A DNA stretch of 35,620 nt, taken from assembly GCF_000485595.1 (NCBI RefSeq), contig NW_014577815.1, forward strand, positions 59,324 to 94,943, in the 5' to 3' direction. A model generated the notes under the pieces. That model did no database searches and was not told where the DNA came from. It was given only the letters and a program-made list of their open reading frames with translations. The stretch comes from Priapulus caudatus (Eukaryota; Priapulida; Priapulimorpha; Priapulimorphida; Priapulidae). A program made the translations under genes and the position numbers. Within the stretch, counting starts at the first letter, position 1; every line of letters starts with the position of its first letter. Shown here one piece after another: positions 21,701-32,166 of this stretch.

Positions 21701-24314
21701 TGTTTAAATGCAAGACATGCATGATAGATTTAAAGGCTTACTTTAAAAATAAGTACACTAATGACGGGTGTGACTTGTGTAGTGGGGGAGAAAAAGAAGA
21801 CTTGTTACATCTATATAACACTCACTGTATAATGGCCTTGAATATGGGGATATAAATAAAGGGGAGTCCATTGAAGACTGGAAATGTGACGATCCCAAGT
21901 TACATAAAATTGCTTCCGACCACGTGAGGAAATTACTAAAATATAGAGATCAAAGAACAAGATTAGCAGAAATAAATGCTGGAGGTACAAATTAATGAAA
22001 ATGATGAGATGAAAGTTTACATTCCCAGAATATCCTCGCACCTTCACCAGAAGTGATGCCTTGTGAAATACAAGAGTGGGACAATATACGATACGATACG
22101 AAAGTAGAGCTAACAGTACATAGTGAAGAAACATTGACAAGGATTTTGCCTAGGCAAGTTTTGTAACTAGGTAGTGAAATTGGCTTCATTAGGACCACCA
22201 ACATATGTATGCCATCAGAAGGGGTATTGTATACCTAGCATTACTACTTACTAGGCTGCGAGACAAAGCTCATACACAATACTGTCTTTTGATGTATGAC
22301 CATTTATTGGAACTACCGTATACCTGACAACACCTACATTGCTGCTGTATGCTATTGTATGCAGCTGAGTGTTGACGGTACATCGTTCCTCTCATGAGCA
22401 AATGAAAATATACTACATTCTAGCATGGATATACACATATATAAATAAGCACACACACAACACACACGACACGCATGCACGCACGCACCAATGCTGCACA
22501 CACACAATTATACGGTAGGAACTACGGTAGGTGCTACTTTCACTGAAACTATTTACTTCGGTATGACCCAATATCAACTAATCAATTGTCAATTAATACC
22601 ATCGATCATGAGTGCATTTATATGTTCAAGCTGGGTTGACACTATCAACTTATAATTGAAATGCTGATGCTAATTTCTCAACTTCCTCGCAGCGAGTTGA
22701 CCAACCTTTGCAGCGTGCCATGCAGCAACTCAGATAATAGCTATCATGGGATGGTATAATCTCCCCCGCCCTGAGGGAGATTACTTGCCCATGCGTTTCT
22801 GCTACTGGCGGCACACGTGCTATAGTTGGTACGAACAACTTAATGCAAGAATGCATATCCATCACCGCACGCATAAGGTGAAAGGTTGAAAAGTTTAATA
22901 ACTTGCAGTCGATAGTATAAACGTGCCAAACATCTGATAGAAAGTTGATAGAAAGTTGAAAAGTTGATCAACTCATTACCTTTTCAACTAAAAGTTGATA
23001 GTGTAAACGCAGCTTTACGTGTGTAAACATGTTCATGATATTGTAGACCAATAAATTGTGCCCTACAGATTTTTATAATCTGACGCTATTCTAGGGCCTA
23101 TAACAGCTTCCAAGCTCCCCCTATGGTAGCTCTAGTACTATAGCCCGCTTTCATTAACTGCCGCAGGGCTATAGAACATCTTGAACTGGATTTCGCAGCA
23201 ACACCGGGTCCCGACAGGTTCCACTCAAAATGGCTCACAAAACGGAAAATGATCGGGCTTTTTAACACTTATTTATCTACATGGACATCTCACCTATCTT
23301 TTTGAACACTTTCCACAACTTTATTTATGCATTTATTACTCAAAGTCAGCACTACTGGCAATTCCGTTTGAAATATTCTGGGGTGCGCACGCGTGACGTC
23401 ACCGGTATTGTAGGCTTATGAGCATTTTTATGGCACAATCTATTGGTCTAATTATATCGTGTACGGTGGAGAGATCGGCCTAAGCCTAGTTTAGCACCCA
23501 AGATTAGTGTAGCTCATATGCGAAAAGATATTGCGGGGGTCCCAAACTATCCTTGAACCGAGAGATCACGGCAGGCTACACAAATCACGGGTACGGGTTG
23601 GGGCGAGGTACAATAACTGAATAAGAGTAGGGTTACCGTTTGTATTACTATTAGTATTACCTGGCTTTAATACGATGTTGCTGTTGCATTGGGTTATTTA
23701 TTCAGAGTGGCTATATGCCCGGCAGCCGGCATATATCTGACGGCTGCCGGGCACGGTCTTCGATTTCCTAAATGCCCGGCAGTTTTTAATTTTTAGTGTT
23801 ATCTCAAGTAAACAAGGGTTAGGGTTAGAGTTAGGATTAGGTTTAGGGTTCGGGTTGGGGTTAGAGTTAGGGTTTTTGTTAGGGTTAGGGTTAGGTTTAG
23901 AGTTAGGGTTAGGTTTAGAGTTAGGGTTAGGAACTGCCGGGCATTTAGGAAAACGAAGACCGTGCCCGGCTGCCGGGCATATAGGCCCCCTAGCCACAGC
24001 GTTATTTATTAGACTTTAGCAATACATTGTTAGCTCTAGCTCCAAGAAACGGTATTGCTAAGGTTAGAATACCGACCAATATCTCTTCCAATGTATATTG
24101 ATGTTATTCACACAGCCTGGTCGGGCCATGTTCTCTATCCTTGAACCAATAGTACTAGTAGTAGTAGTGTCTAGTGATAGTGATACATGCCTGATGAAAT
24201 GAAGCCTAGAGCTAACGCAGTAGCCATTTTGCCAGCGCCTATGAAACCAATGACACCACTGTCAGTGTCAGGAAAAACACCATCAGAAGATTTGGAATCG
24301 TTTTCGCTTGTCAT
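15769..24314 (-). CDS. PYCR: Pyrroline-5-carboxylate reductase, six coding exons
   Basis: Catalyses the last step of proline synthesis, NAD(P)H-dependent reduction of pyrroline-5-carboxylate. Exons in transcript order: 24314-24191, 19488-19427, 19129-18947, 18664-18458, 18228-18136, 15954-15769. They sum to 855 nt and 284 aa without a frame error. The Rossmann nucleotide-binding motif GFIGAGKM is at 23-30, AVKPHIVP at 85-92, VRVTPNTPA around 130-138, GISGSGPAY at 184-192, [10 protein letters not shown] in exon 5, and the family signature [15 protein letters not shown] at 236-250. Length and lack of a C-terminal extension are closer to cytosolic PYCR3 than to mitochondrial PYCR1/2 (about 320 aa). 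The ATG at 24314 is the first in this open stretch; no in-frame upstream ATG occurs before a stop, so a targeting sequence would need another exon. The first intron needs a GC donor. Intron 5 contains the assembly gap. Confidence 0.93.
16692..17103. other. Assembly gap (412 Ns)
   Basis: A run of Ns inside reductase intron 5. The coding sequence joins cleanly across this intron, so no exon need be hidden in it. Flanks 15955-16691 and 17104-18135 show no gene. Confidence 1.
17521..17760. repeat. Possible dispersed repeat with GGAC tail
   Basis: A TTTGACCTTTGGACTTTG-type stretch leads through GTCGAGCGGTTAAGATTTGTG to four GGAC units (17733-17748). This arrangement resembles short dispersed repeats of aquatic invertebrates that end in GGAC or GACA runs. 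No second copy is in the window, so the call is tentative. A perfect 10-bp hairpin follows at 17861-17888. Confidence 0.3.
19609..19740. repeat. Low-complexity ATCC / TATC repeats in reductase intron 1
   Basis: Runs of TCCATCCATCTATCC, then TATATATA, then CTATCTGC/CTACC units. Simple-sequence DNA with no coding value. Confidence 0.8.
19763..21380. other. Reductase intron 1, 5' to the LINE fragment
   Basis: No gene or clear element seen. A two-copy tandem of ATTATAAAAGATTAATGT lies near 21340-21378, close to the LINE fragment that follows. Confidence 0.4.
21400..21994 (+). pseudogene. Non-LTR retrotransposon (LINE) 3' tail, broken
   Basis: Translation in shifting frames gives the usual end of a LINE polyprotein: a lysine-rich region, then [17 protein letters not shown] and [13 protein letters not shown] (about 21735-21830). 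This is the Cys-x2-Cys...His...Cys pattern seen after the reverse transcriptase in many LINEs. A frameshift follows and the frame resumes to [12 protein letters not shown] and a TAA at about 21994. The reverse transcriptase is absent. It is a 5'-truncated dead copy in reductase intron 1, antisense to the gene. Confidence 0.6.
22629..23014. mobile_element. Harbinger-like MITE, copy 1
   Basis: The left end AGCTGGGTTGACACTATCAA and the inverted right end AGCTGCGTTTACACTATCAA match closely. The 3-bp flanks are TCA (left) and TTA (right), a possible decayed TWA duplication. The interior is rich in CAACTT/AAGTTG words. Terminal sequence and size class relate it to the cleaner copy at 31250-31466. 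Confidence 0.6.
23015..23706. other. Reductase intron 1, between MITE and inverted repeat
   Basis: No gene seen. TGACGTCA, a perfect CRE core, occurs near 23394 in a CpG-containing context, but no gene start is visible beside it. Confidence 0.35.
23707..23997. repeat. Inverted repeat enclosing degenerate telomere-like repeats
   Basis: Both ends start GTGGCT when read inward and share TATATGCCCGGCAGCCGG, GCACGGTCTTCG and TTTCCTAAATGCCCGGCAG in inverted orientation. The left arm has an extra 20-bp inverted segment forming its own GGCTGCCGGG hairpin; the right arm has an extra AGGGGGCC. Between the arms (about 23816-23931) lies an array of GGGTTA/GAGTTA/GGTTTA, a degenerate form of the animal telomere repeat TTAGGG. 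No flanking target duplication was found. Confidence 0.88.
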
Positions 24315-24825
24315 GATTCTCAAGTCGATAGCTATATTTCGTACACCATACACTGTGTTACGTATGACAGGAAGAGACACTGTGGAATTTGTGTCCCAAC
24401 ACCACGTCTACAAAATACACAAGATAAATGCTCTGCACACAACAAACGCCGGTCGACTCACTAGACGGGGTCGCTATCCTCTCTTATCGCTTCACGACTT
24501 ACTGTGGGTGGGAGATGCCAAGGATAGAGATCCAGTCTACCCCAGCGCGTGTCTCTGACAGAGGGCGCTTTTTAATTAAATACCATAACAACGTACACAA
24601 ATGGCAGTCTCTGGTATGTGTTTTTTTTTGTAGTAACCTCATAAATATTGTACAATGGACTATATCTAAGACGGATTTACGGATTTATATCCTCAGATTT
24701 ACAATTAACTAAAGAATTGTTATAGATAGAAGTTAATGTTGACTTTGTTGTAGACGTAGAAATTAAGGCATCCCCCTAATTCCCCCAATATTCAATAAAT
24801 TAACTCAAGACTACACTCACCAGTA

Positions 24826-25798
24826 TTTTCTGGCGTTCCCAAGCCAAGGGGACTGTTCTTGGTCCCCTGTAGTTTTTAGCATACATAAACGATCTCCCAG
24901 AGTGGGTATCATGACTATCATCTGAAGTGAGACTTTTTGCAGATGATTTGATTTTGTACAAAACTATCAACTCCCCTGAGAGTGAGGACTGTGACTGTGA
25001 GTGTGATACATTAGACCCTTACAGGAAGACATCAGAAGACATCAACTCTCTTTGCAAATGGGAGGAAACTTGGCAGATTAATTTTAATACTTCCAAGTGT
25101 TTCATCATGCACGTGACCCATCAGAAACGTTTCACGGCCCCACACCACTATCGCATGGGAAGTTCTACTCTGAAATCTGTGGATCACCATGCTTACTTGG
25201 GGATTGAGATATCCAGCAATTTATCGTGGGCTAACCACATAAATCAGACCGTTAACAAAGCAAACAGTATTTTGGGATTACGGAAAAGGAACATTTGGAA
25301 CTGTTTCCCTCACACCAAAGAAATTTCTTATAAAACCCTTGTGAGGCCAAGGCTGGAATATTGCAGCCCAATCTGGGACCCATACCCGAAAATTAATCAG
25401 GAAAATTTAGAAAAGGTCCAGCAGAGGGCTGTTAGGTTTGTCAAAAATGACTACAGACGCACCAGCAGTGTTACTCATATGCTTCGTGATCTCAACTGGG
25501 ATACACTTCAAGACAGAAGGGAAAAGGCACGTCTCATAACTATATATAAAGAAACTCACAAACATTCTCTAATCCAACATCAGTCACCACCTGACAAGCA
25601 ATGCTTCAGCCAGACCCACTACTCGTCAAACACATGAACTGAATTATAATGTCATCCGTCACAACAAAGACTGTTATAGATACTCGCTTTATCCCCGGCC
25701 AATATTAACATGGAATGCCCTTCCACCAAGACTGCTCCTGATGTGGCTTCATTTAAAAACTTATTCAACAGCAGTAAAGAAAAAGTGAAGAAAATTTA
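24826..25798 (+). pseudogene. LINE reverse transcriptase fragment (CR1/jockey-like)
   Basis: Starts inside the reverse transcriptase at a broken SGVP...GTVLGP block. In-frame stops lie at 24870-24872 (in what should be PLLFLAYINDLP) and 24912-24914. The frame is then open to 25637 with the catalytic RLFADDLILY motif, a CKWEETWQINFN block, YLGIEISSNLSW, LVRPRLEYCSPIWDPY and LEKVQQRAVRFV, all typical of CR1/L2/jockey-group LINEs. It ends in YRYSLYPR and WNALPPR and, after one more frameshift, VASFKNLF (stop about 25798). A low-complexity AAGAC/ATAAG tail follows (25860-25950). It is 5'-truncated and dead. Confidence 0.88.
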
Positions 25799-26109
25799 GA
25801 ACATAAAAGTGATCCATATTGACCTGTACGGCTATAGCCACACCAGGCGATTAGTACAGTAGCAGACAAGACATATAAGATAAGACACATAACATAAGAT
25901 AAGGCAGATAAGACATAACAAGACAAGACAAGACAAGAGAAGACAGTGTCAACACGACACCAAGAGTAGGAAATAAATTTCAAATTCTCAGATGTGAAGA
26001 AAGGCCTATTCAGGAACCTAAGTGGATTAGCTGTGTCAACAATAAAGGAGCACAAAGGTATAAATATTGACCATGACCAGACACTGGACAGTCAGATAGA
26101 GAAGAATAC
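25799..26109. other. Region between the two LINE pieces
   Basis: Contains the LINE 3' tail with AAGAC/ATAAG repeats (about 25860-25950), then sequence that may already belong to the second LINE piece. No gene. Confidence 0.4.
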
Positions 26110-26635
26110 AAGATCATGGCTGCAGAAGCCAAAAAGGAGGAGCACGAGAAGCCCGATTCCCCTTTCATCTACAGAGTAAGAGGACACTTTATGGAAAAGA
26201 ACATTAAAACAAATATAAAAGAAAGAGTAGGTCTCAGGAAATCTGGAAAGAAACCTGTATGAAATGTACATCATGTAAATACATTGTTTGTTGATAAACT
26301 GTGCTGCATATATATATACAAATGCTGACTCTCTCCAATAAAATGACTGAGCTAAAAACAATTGTCAGCATAGCAACGCCACATATCATGGCAATAACTG
26401 AAGTTATTATAAATTAAGAACTATTTAGATATTACAACATTTGGTGGACTTCAAACTTGATAAATATGAGATACATCATACAAACGTGGCCAACAGGCTA
26501 GGGAAGAAGATGTTCATGAATCTATTAAAGTCAATGACATTGAAATACTTATATAGTATGAGGAGTCATGCTGGATTGAGATAAATCTCACAAATAGTGA
26601 CAAATTCTCATAGGTTGCATATATAGGAGTGAGTG
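26110..26635 (+). pseudogene. LINE 5' part: ORF1 end and endonuclease start, broken
   Basis: 26110-26268 reads SPFIYRVRG in a Lys/Glu-rich context, like the junction region upstream of ORF2 in jockey/CR1 LINEs. From about 26318, YTNADSL, then after a frameshift NKMTELKTIVSIATPHIMAI, is the start of an apurinic-type endonuclease domain. EESCWIEINLTNSDKF (26559-26608) is a later block of the same domain, followed by a stop where GCIYRSP would be expected. Much of the domain between is out of frame or lost. Confidence 0.6.
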
Positions 26636-26680
26636 GGACACAAGAAAACGACAATAAACTGTTGGATGTATTGGGATGAT

Positions 26681-26711
<31 letters not shown>

Positions 26712-26804
26712 CAGAGACAGAGACAGAGACAGAGACAGAGAGACAGAGACAGAGACAGAGACAGAGACAGAGAGACAGAGACAGAGACAGAGACAGACAG
26801 ACAC
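26681..26804. repeat. GA / GACAGA microsatellite
   Basis: A (GA)n run followed by (GACAGA)n with occasional GAGA interruptions. It abuts the broken LINE endonuclease piece. Confidence 0.97.
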
Positions 26805-27849
26805 TGAATATATGAATTAATTTGTAATACCTTCTAATAAGTGGCTGTGACCTTTCTGTGGTATAGGATATCCATAGCTCTACCGGTGTAGTGCCTTCGC
26901 TGCCGCTATGAGACAAGAGCTATTAACATGATGACCATTTGTTTGGAAACTCAAAGCGAGAACACTGAAAGTAGTGAATTCTGACTGTAGTAACAGTAGT
27001 AGCCCAATGTGCCCACGTGTGAGATTTCCATTGACATACCGTTTGCACTATAAAATTCCACAGAATGGCATCTTATACGCATGTACTTGTAGCTATAAAA
27101 AATTCTCTGAGTCTTGACTAAAATTCCTTGAAATTTTAATTTTATGGCAATGTGTGATACTATCATACTATCAGGAGGCCTATATTATCTTACTCCTGAT
27201 ACTATGCATAGCAATACATAGTTTTATGATCATTGAATGGATCCATATGTTATAGTTTTTATACCGGGATGGGTAATTGACTTTTAAGTCCTGAATCTAT
27301 ATGCAGACTAACTCTTGTGTCCCAGAAGACTATGTCCTGTAAGAATATCCGGCCATGTGCAGACATGCCTCTTGCAGAGTATTCTATAGGATTGTTTGGA
27401 GCAGTGCTGACTTCTCGTGGCTGTGTTGGACACGTTAGGAGATTGGCACTTGTGATAAAAAATAATATACATTTCTATAAACATTTCTATGGCCAGTTAC
27501 AAACTTATACAGATCATATAATAAGTATCTTTACCAATCATGCAAGTATTTTTGCAAACATTGCTGTTACTCATCTCTGATCACTCTGTTAATATATGGA
27601 TTTGATATCATTATTATCATAATCAATCTTAACTACATTTAGTCATTGCCATATAAACCTTTTATGGTGTACTACAGTACTAATATATTTTACGACTATT
27701 AGACTGAATACAAGCAGTTCAGCAGCTTTTTCGCATGAAAGGGCATGCAGTGTGTAACACGCTGTGGATTAAATTGTATATGGTATGAAATGTTATACAA
27801 TACATAGTTTAAGTAAATTATAACCTTTACTGTATTTGTTATCTTTCAG
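26805..27849. other. Region upstream of the located THEG-like exons
   Basis: No supported exon. The missing 5' exon(s) of the THEG-like gene should lie here or further upstream, but no open frame with a donor of the right phase could be recognised. A 14-bp inverted repeat with one mismatch is at 27164-27177 / 27193-27206. Confidence 0.4.
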
Positions 27850-30800
27850 GTGTATGTACCACTATACCTCGCATCAGTATTCTTGCCGAGCCAAAACCAG
27901 TTCCATCTGGTTTTATAAGAGATAGGTTTGTATGGACATGATGTCATTTGTTTACTGGTTGCATGCAGGACGGCCAAAGCACTTGTCACACTTCATTACA
28001 GTGTCTTTTAACTTTCATCAGTTATCTTTTTTGTTTATATATTGTTTACCATTTTCTAGCAATGGTCTGTATTAAATTATGCTTAAGAGACATTAATATA
28101 AATAGAAATGAAGTGAATTCTGTAGTAGTGCACGTTTGGCTGTTTAAAAAAACTTTCGACTGTATTGGCATGTATTGTACGCCCACGCACCCATTATTTC
28201 AGGCGTTCTGTCTACTGGCTTTCCAAGCGACCAGTTACGAGAGAAGATGGATGTGAAGGCCACGGTGAGTGTACGTAGCTAAAGTAATAACTGTCATTTG
28301 TCAGCTGTAAGATGTGTAACAAGAGATTAATTCCAAGATGATTTGTGAATAAACAAACGTTCAAGCGAAATTTCAATATTAACACATATTAGCTTATAAC
28401 CGACATATTGCTTGTCATTATTTAGTCTATACGTATTAAAAAATATTGATGAAATTCAATCGTATATCATATATCAGCGTTACTCGCGCATTGTCTGGTT
28501 GCTGCCGCTGAGCGACATAAAAGCTTCGTCTGAATGGGTGCTGAATGCCTTTACGGCAAACTATTTTAGATCTCACATAGAATTTGCTGTCGCTGTGCCA
28601 ATGTGATAACATCCTACATGGAGCTGATTATAAGTGTAATTTATTCCAGACTATGTCATAGAATAGATTGTAGCCATGACCTCATAAATACCATATTTGT
28701 GGACATGGAAACTTGATACATCAAACCACTGAATTTTGTTTATGCAAACACCAACTGCATTTATTTTCATCCACAGGCAAACGTTTTCCACTATTGGCTG
28801 CATCTAAAAAGTGGCATCCTGACTACATGGGCGATAGGTATCCATAACTAGGCTTTATAAAAGTTGGTTATCGGTGGCTCGTATAACTATGTAGACTTAC
28901 AAATGATGCTCCATTATTTATATTATTTTTGAGTACATTATTTAAAAAGCCTTATGTTCACATTACATAAGCACGTTATAGATTCCGAACAAAATTTTGG
29001 AAAAAATAGTTTTCATACCTCTATGATTCCCATGCACACACACCTTGTATAGATATAAATGAAATCTAATATTGATCTGACCAATCCAATATATATATAT
29101 AATATACATCGTCTAAGTAGTCAATTCGCGTAAGTCGACATGGAAGTCAAAGTCCCGATTCGCTCTCATAGTAAATCCATTGGAATAGCCCCGCCTAAGT
29201 CGACATTTATAAGTTGTCATTATGTACAAGTCGACGCCCTCAGACAGGTCCCATGTAATACAAACAACAGTAATTTCTCATCTGTAACTCGACATCGGAA
29301 ATGCCGATGGCGCAGTGTACGGTCTAGGGAATACATTCGGTCTAGGGCCTCGCGGAATTACCGTTTTTTTTTTTCAGCAAGTGTTCCAGGAAAATTTGGC
29401 AGACGTGCACCGCAAATGTCCTGCTACGCAAGGCAGCTAATACAGTGTATAGGCGCATTACATACATTGTATAAGTCGACAAAATGACGACTTGCGCGTA
29501 AGTCGTCATTTTCGTAAGTCGACACAAATATGCTGGTCCCAAAAGTGTCGACTTATGCGAGTTTTACTGTATACACACAACTAATTACGCAACTGTTTCA
29601 GACCAACCCCTGTTTCACCCGTAAGTAGAGCTGCTAAGAATGCCATAGCAAATGGAAGAATTCAGATACTATCACTGCCAAGAGTTGTACCAAAAGATTA
29701 CCAACCACTGAGATCTTCCTACACCGTAGTATCACCAGCAGCAAAGAATGCAAAAGCATCACGGCGTCTGAAAGAGCTAGCTAAGTGCCATCAGGTACAT
29801 TAAAAAAAAAATTTACAGTAAAACCTGTATATAATTGCCACTCAAGGAAAATGCTAAAAGTAGCCTAACACAACTATAGCTAGTGTTGGAGATCGGTCCA
29901 AATTTCATGATCGATCATCAGTTTTACAAAACGACCGATGATCGATTAATCATCGATCATTTTAGATTGCGTCGACACAACCGGTGTATTGAAAAGGAAT
30001 ATTGACATTATTGTATGTGTAGCTAGTATTTAATGGTAAGTAAATTAAGGATACTGTTAGGGTTACGGACGGGTAACACTCTAAAGGGCATTGCAACATA
30101 ACTGCTCATCAAATTCAATCAAAAAAAATTGATAGCCCAAACGAGTAATGATCGACGAACTCGATTAATCGGAACACCACTAACTATAGCTGTATTTACT
30201 TACAATAATTGTTAATAAAATTATACATACAAATAGCACTAATTTTAATATTTGGCACAGTAGCTTTGCCGAATTTTTATCGTATAGCATTTTTCACAAT
30301 ACATACTTATGTGCCTGTAACAGCCATCAAGTGAAACGTCCATAGTGTCAACAATTTGGTGGAACCCGACATCAAAGGAAAGAGAGACAGAGAAGCCAGA
30401 GCTATCGGAGCATCTGCAAGCTCTTGCAGCTCCTAAGCCAACTCATCTAGAGTATAAACCAAACCGATCAGTCTTCTGGCCTGTTGCACCAACTGCACTG
30501 CAGGTGAGTGGCATGGGACAGTAGTCCGAAACATCGCAAGTTGCTATGGCACCAAAAGTATAAAATGATATAACTTTTTTTAAATGGAGTGCAAAAGTTG
30601 AAATTTTGGACTTACGATAGTCTTAATTATTTATATTTCTGCCCATGTGCCCCAGTTTCACAAATCCACACGGATAGTTTTATAAGTGGTGTATACTAGC
30701 CATGCACTGATGGATATAGAAAAAACATTTAATTTTAGGATTAGGTTGAAAAATTTAATTACAAGTTTAGGTTAGTGTAAAAATGATATTAGGATAAAGT

Positions 30801-31014
30801 GCATAGATGGTTACTAACCAACTCGTTCTGAACACACGTAAAGGTAACGGCCAGTCCACGCATAGACGAGATCTCACGTCCAAAGAACCGCCCTACTATT
30901 GACGACAACTACGACCCTTACAAGATCTCACAGGGTGCCTTACACGCGAAACCAGTGCCAAGACTAGCAGAACTAGCCACACCAAACGCCCACAAGATGC
31001 ACCACAAAGGGTGA
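27850..31014 (+). CDS. THEG/SPMAP2-like repeat protein, 5' partial
   Basis: THEG-family proteins are sperm-associated and linked to flagellar microtubules. Exons: 27850-27925, 28203-28264, 28777-28837, 29602-29794, 30324-30503, 30844-31014 (TGA). All junctions are GT-AG and phases agree, giving 247 residues downstream of the missing start. The family's short motif, Arg-Ile/Leu-x-x-Leu-Ala-x-Pro-Lys, recurs six times: RISILAEPKP, RIQILSLPRV, RLKELAKCHQ, HLQALAAPKP, RIDEISRPKN, RLAELATPNA. Between them are SVYWLSKR and RSVFWPVAP blocks. The first exon found needs one base from an upstream exon, and no in-frame ATG precedes it before a stop. Two MITEs sit in its introns. Family identity is good; orthology to one named member is not established. 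Confidence 0.8.
29116..29569. mobile_element. pogo/Tigger-like MITE in a THEG-like intron
   Basis: The right end, reversed, is CAGTAAAACTCGCATAAGTC, flanked by TA (29570-29571). The left end is a decayed version (AGTAGTCAATTCGCGTAAGT) also preceded by TA (29114-29115). TA target sites and CAGT ends fit the Tc1/mariner-pogo group. AAGTCGAC or its inverse recurs about eight times inside. Part of the core (29347-29420) matches the hAT-type element in RAD21. Confidence 0.6.
29881..30182. mobile_element. hAT MITE with exact 8-bp target duplication
   Basis: ACTATAGC at 29873-29880 and 30183-30190 flanks a 302-bp element starting TAGTGTTGG and ending CACCACTA. Both arms carry GATCGAT/ATTAATCG words, with an internal palindromic GATGATCGATTAATCATCG stretch. 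Eight-bp duplication plus TAGTG-type ends are diagnostic of hAT elements. Non-coding. Confidence 0.85.
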
Positions 31015-31249
31015 ACACCACCTTGTCTGCACCAAATTAATGCATGTGTACTATACATCTTTTGCAACAGTAATGAATTTTAGGTTAAGTTATTGATAAT
31101 ATCAAGAGGGCATTTAGAGAACTAAGAGTAACATTATTCATGCAGTTCAAAAGCTTTCAAGTTGTAATCGTGAAATATAAATCAGTGAAACGGAGAACAT
31201 GAACGTGTATACATGTGTTGTTTTTAATTGTTGAAGACTGTCATCGTTA

Positions 31250-31466
31250 AGCTGCGTTTACACTATAGATTTTTGTCAGCAAATCGTCCGAGTCATGCAA
31301 AATAGAACACTTTCTATTTCTCCAACTCGGCGACTTGACTCAGACTCCAACACAATCGAATTTCAGCCGATTAGTTGGAATGCACTAGGGTTAAGTCGGG
31401 GGCAAGTTGGAATGCACTTGAAATCGGCACGATTTGCTGACAAAAATCGATAGTGTAAACGCAGCA
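31250..31466. mobile_element. Harbinger-like MITE, copy 2
   Basis: The inverted ends GCTGCGTTTACACTAT continue on both sides into ATTTTTGTCAGCAAATCGT, giving arms of about 40 bp with few mismatches. TTA flanks both sides (31247-31249 and 31467-31469), fitting the 3-bp TWA duplication of PIF/Harbinger elements. 217 bp, non-coding, downstream of the THEG-like gene. Confidence 0.75.
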
Positions 31467-31469
31467 TTA

Positions 31470-32164
31470 GAAACAACAGTTTGTCCATTGCTTCTTCAAA
31501 ACAGAGTGCTCCAGTACAACGACGCAAACACCAACATTAATGAACACGAATCGTTTTGATGACAACAGTAGCCGGAAACGATGGATTTTTTTATTTTTCA
31601 TAGACATACATCATGAAATGTTCATGTTAACACGACACACGAGATCGTTATACACCACTGAAAATTCTCAAAGTTTGTCATATGTTATAGTTTGCAGTTA
31701 TATTCACAATCACATATGGATTGCATCTATGCAAACAACTATGAAACATTCCATATACGAAATGTGCATGTAAACATTGTGAGTTTGCCTCTTCTTCTCA
31801 AAAATCTTCAGGAGTCTGTCTTCAACACACTTACTTTGGGACCACGTACGAATAGCATATTATGGGAAACTAGAAACTGGTTTGAAATTAGAAATTATGG
31901 TATACATGTTGAGTAAATTTAGTAAATGTGTCGAACAAACATGCAGCAAAATGATTTTCACTCTTTTCAGCAATATAACATTACCATTGAACTTACCTGC
32001 GAATATGTGAAGATCAACCCAATACATACAATGTGCGATCCAATGTGATAGAATAAACAATACCTTACTTATTACGACATCAAAACTTGAATGGTCACTC
32101 TAGAGAATTATACAATTGTTAAAAAGGAAATTCCATGAATGACCAGTTTGTTTGGTGCATTTGA
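31470..32164. other. Intergenic stretch
   Basis: No gene or clear element seen. Open frames are short and lack motifs. Confidence 0.4.
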
Positions 32165-32166
32165 TA

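Noticed and set aside
23394-23402. CRE core TGACGTCA as a promoter element
   Set aside because: No gene start is visible nearby; an 8-bp match is expected by chance at this scale.
23698-23997. Asn/Pro-rich minus-strand open frame
   Set aside because: It is the telomere-like repeat and its inverted arms read as protein; no gene features.
24315-24380. N-terminal extension of the reductase that would resemble a mitochondrial presequence
   Set aside because: The extension would start at GTG; no in-frame ATG exists before an upstream stop, so the ATG at 24314 was chosen.
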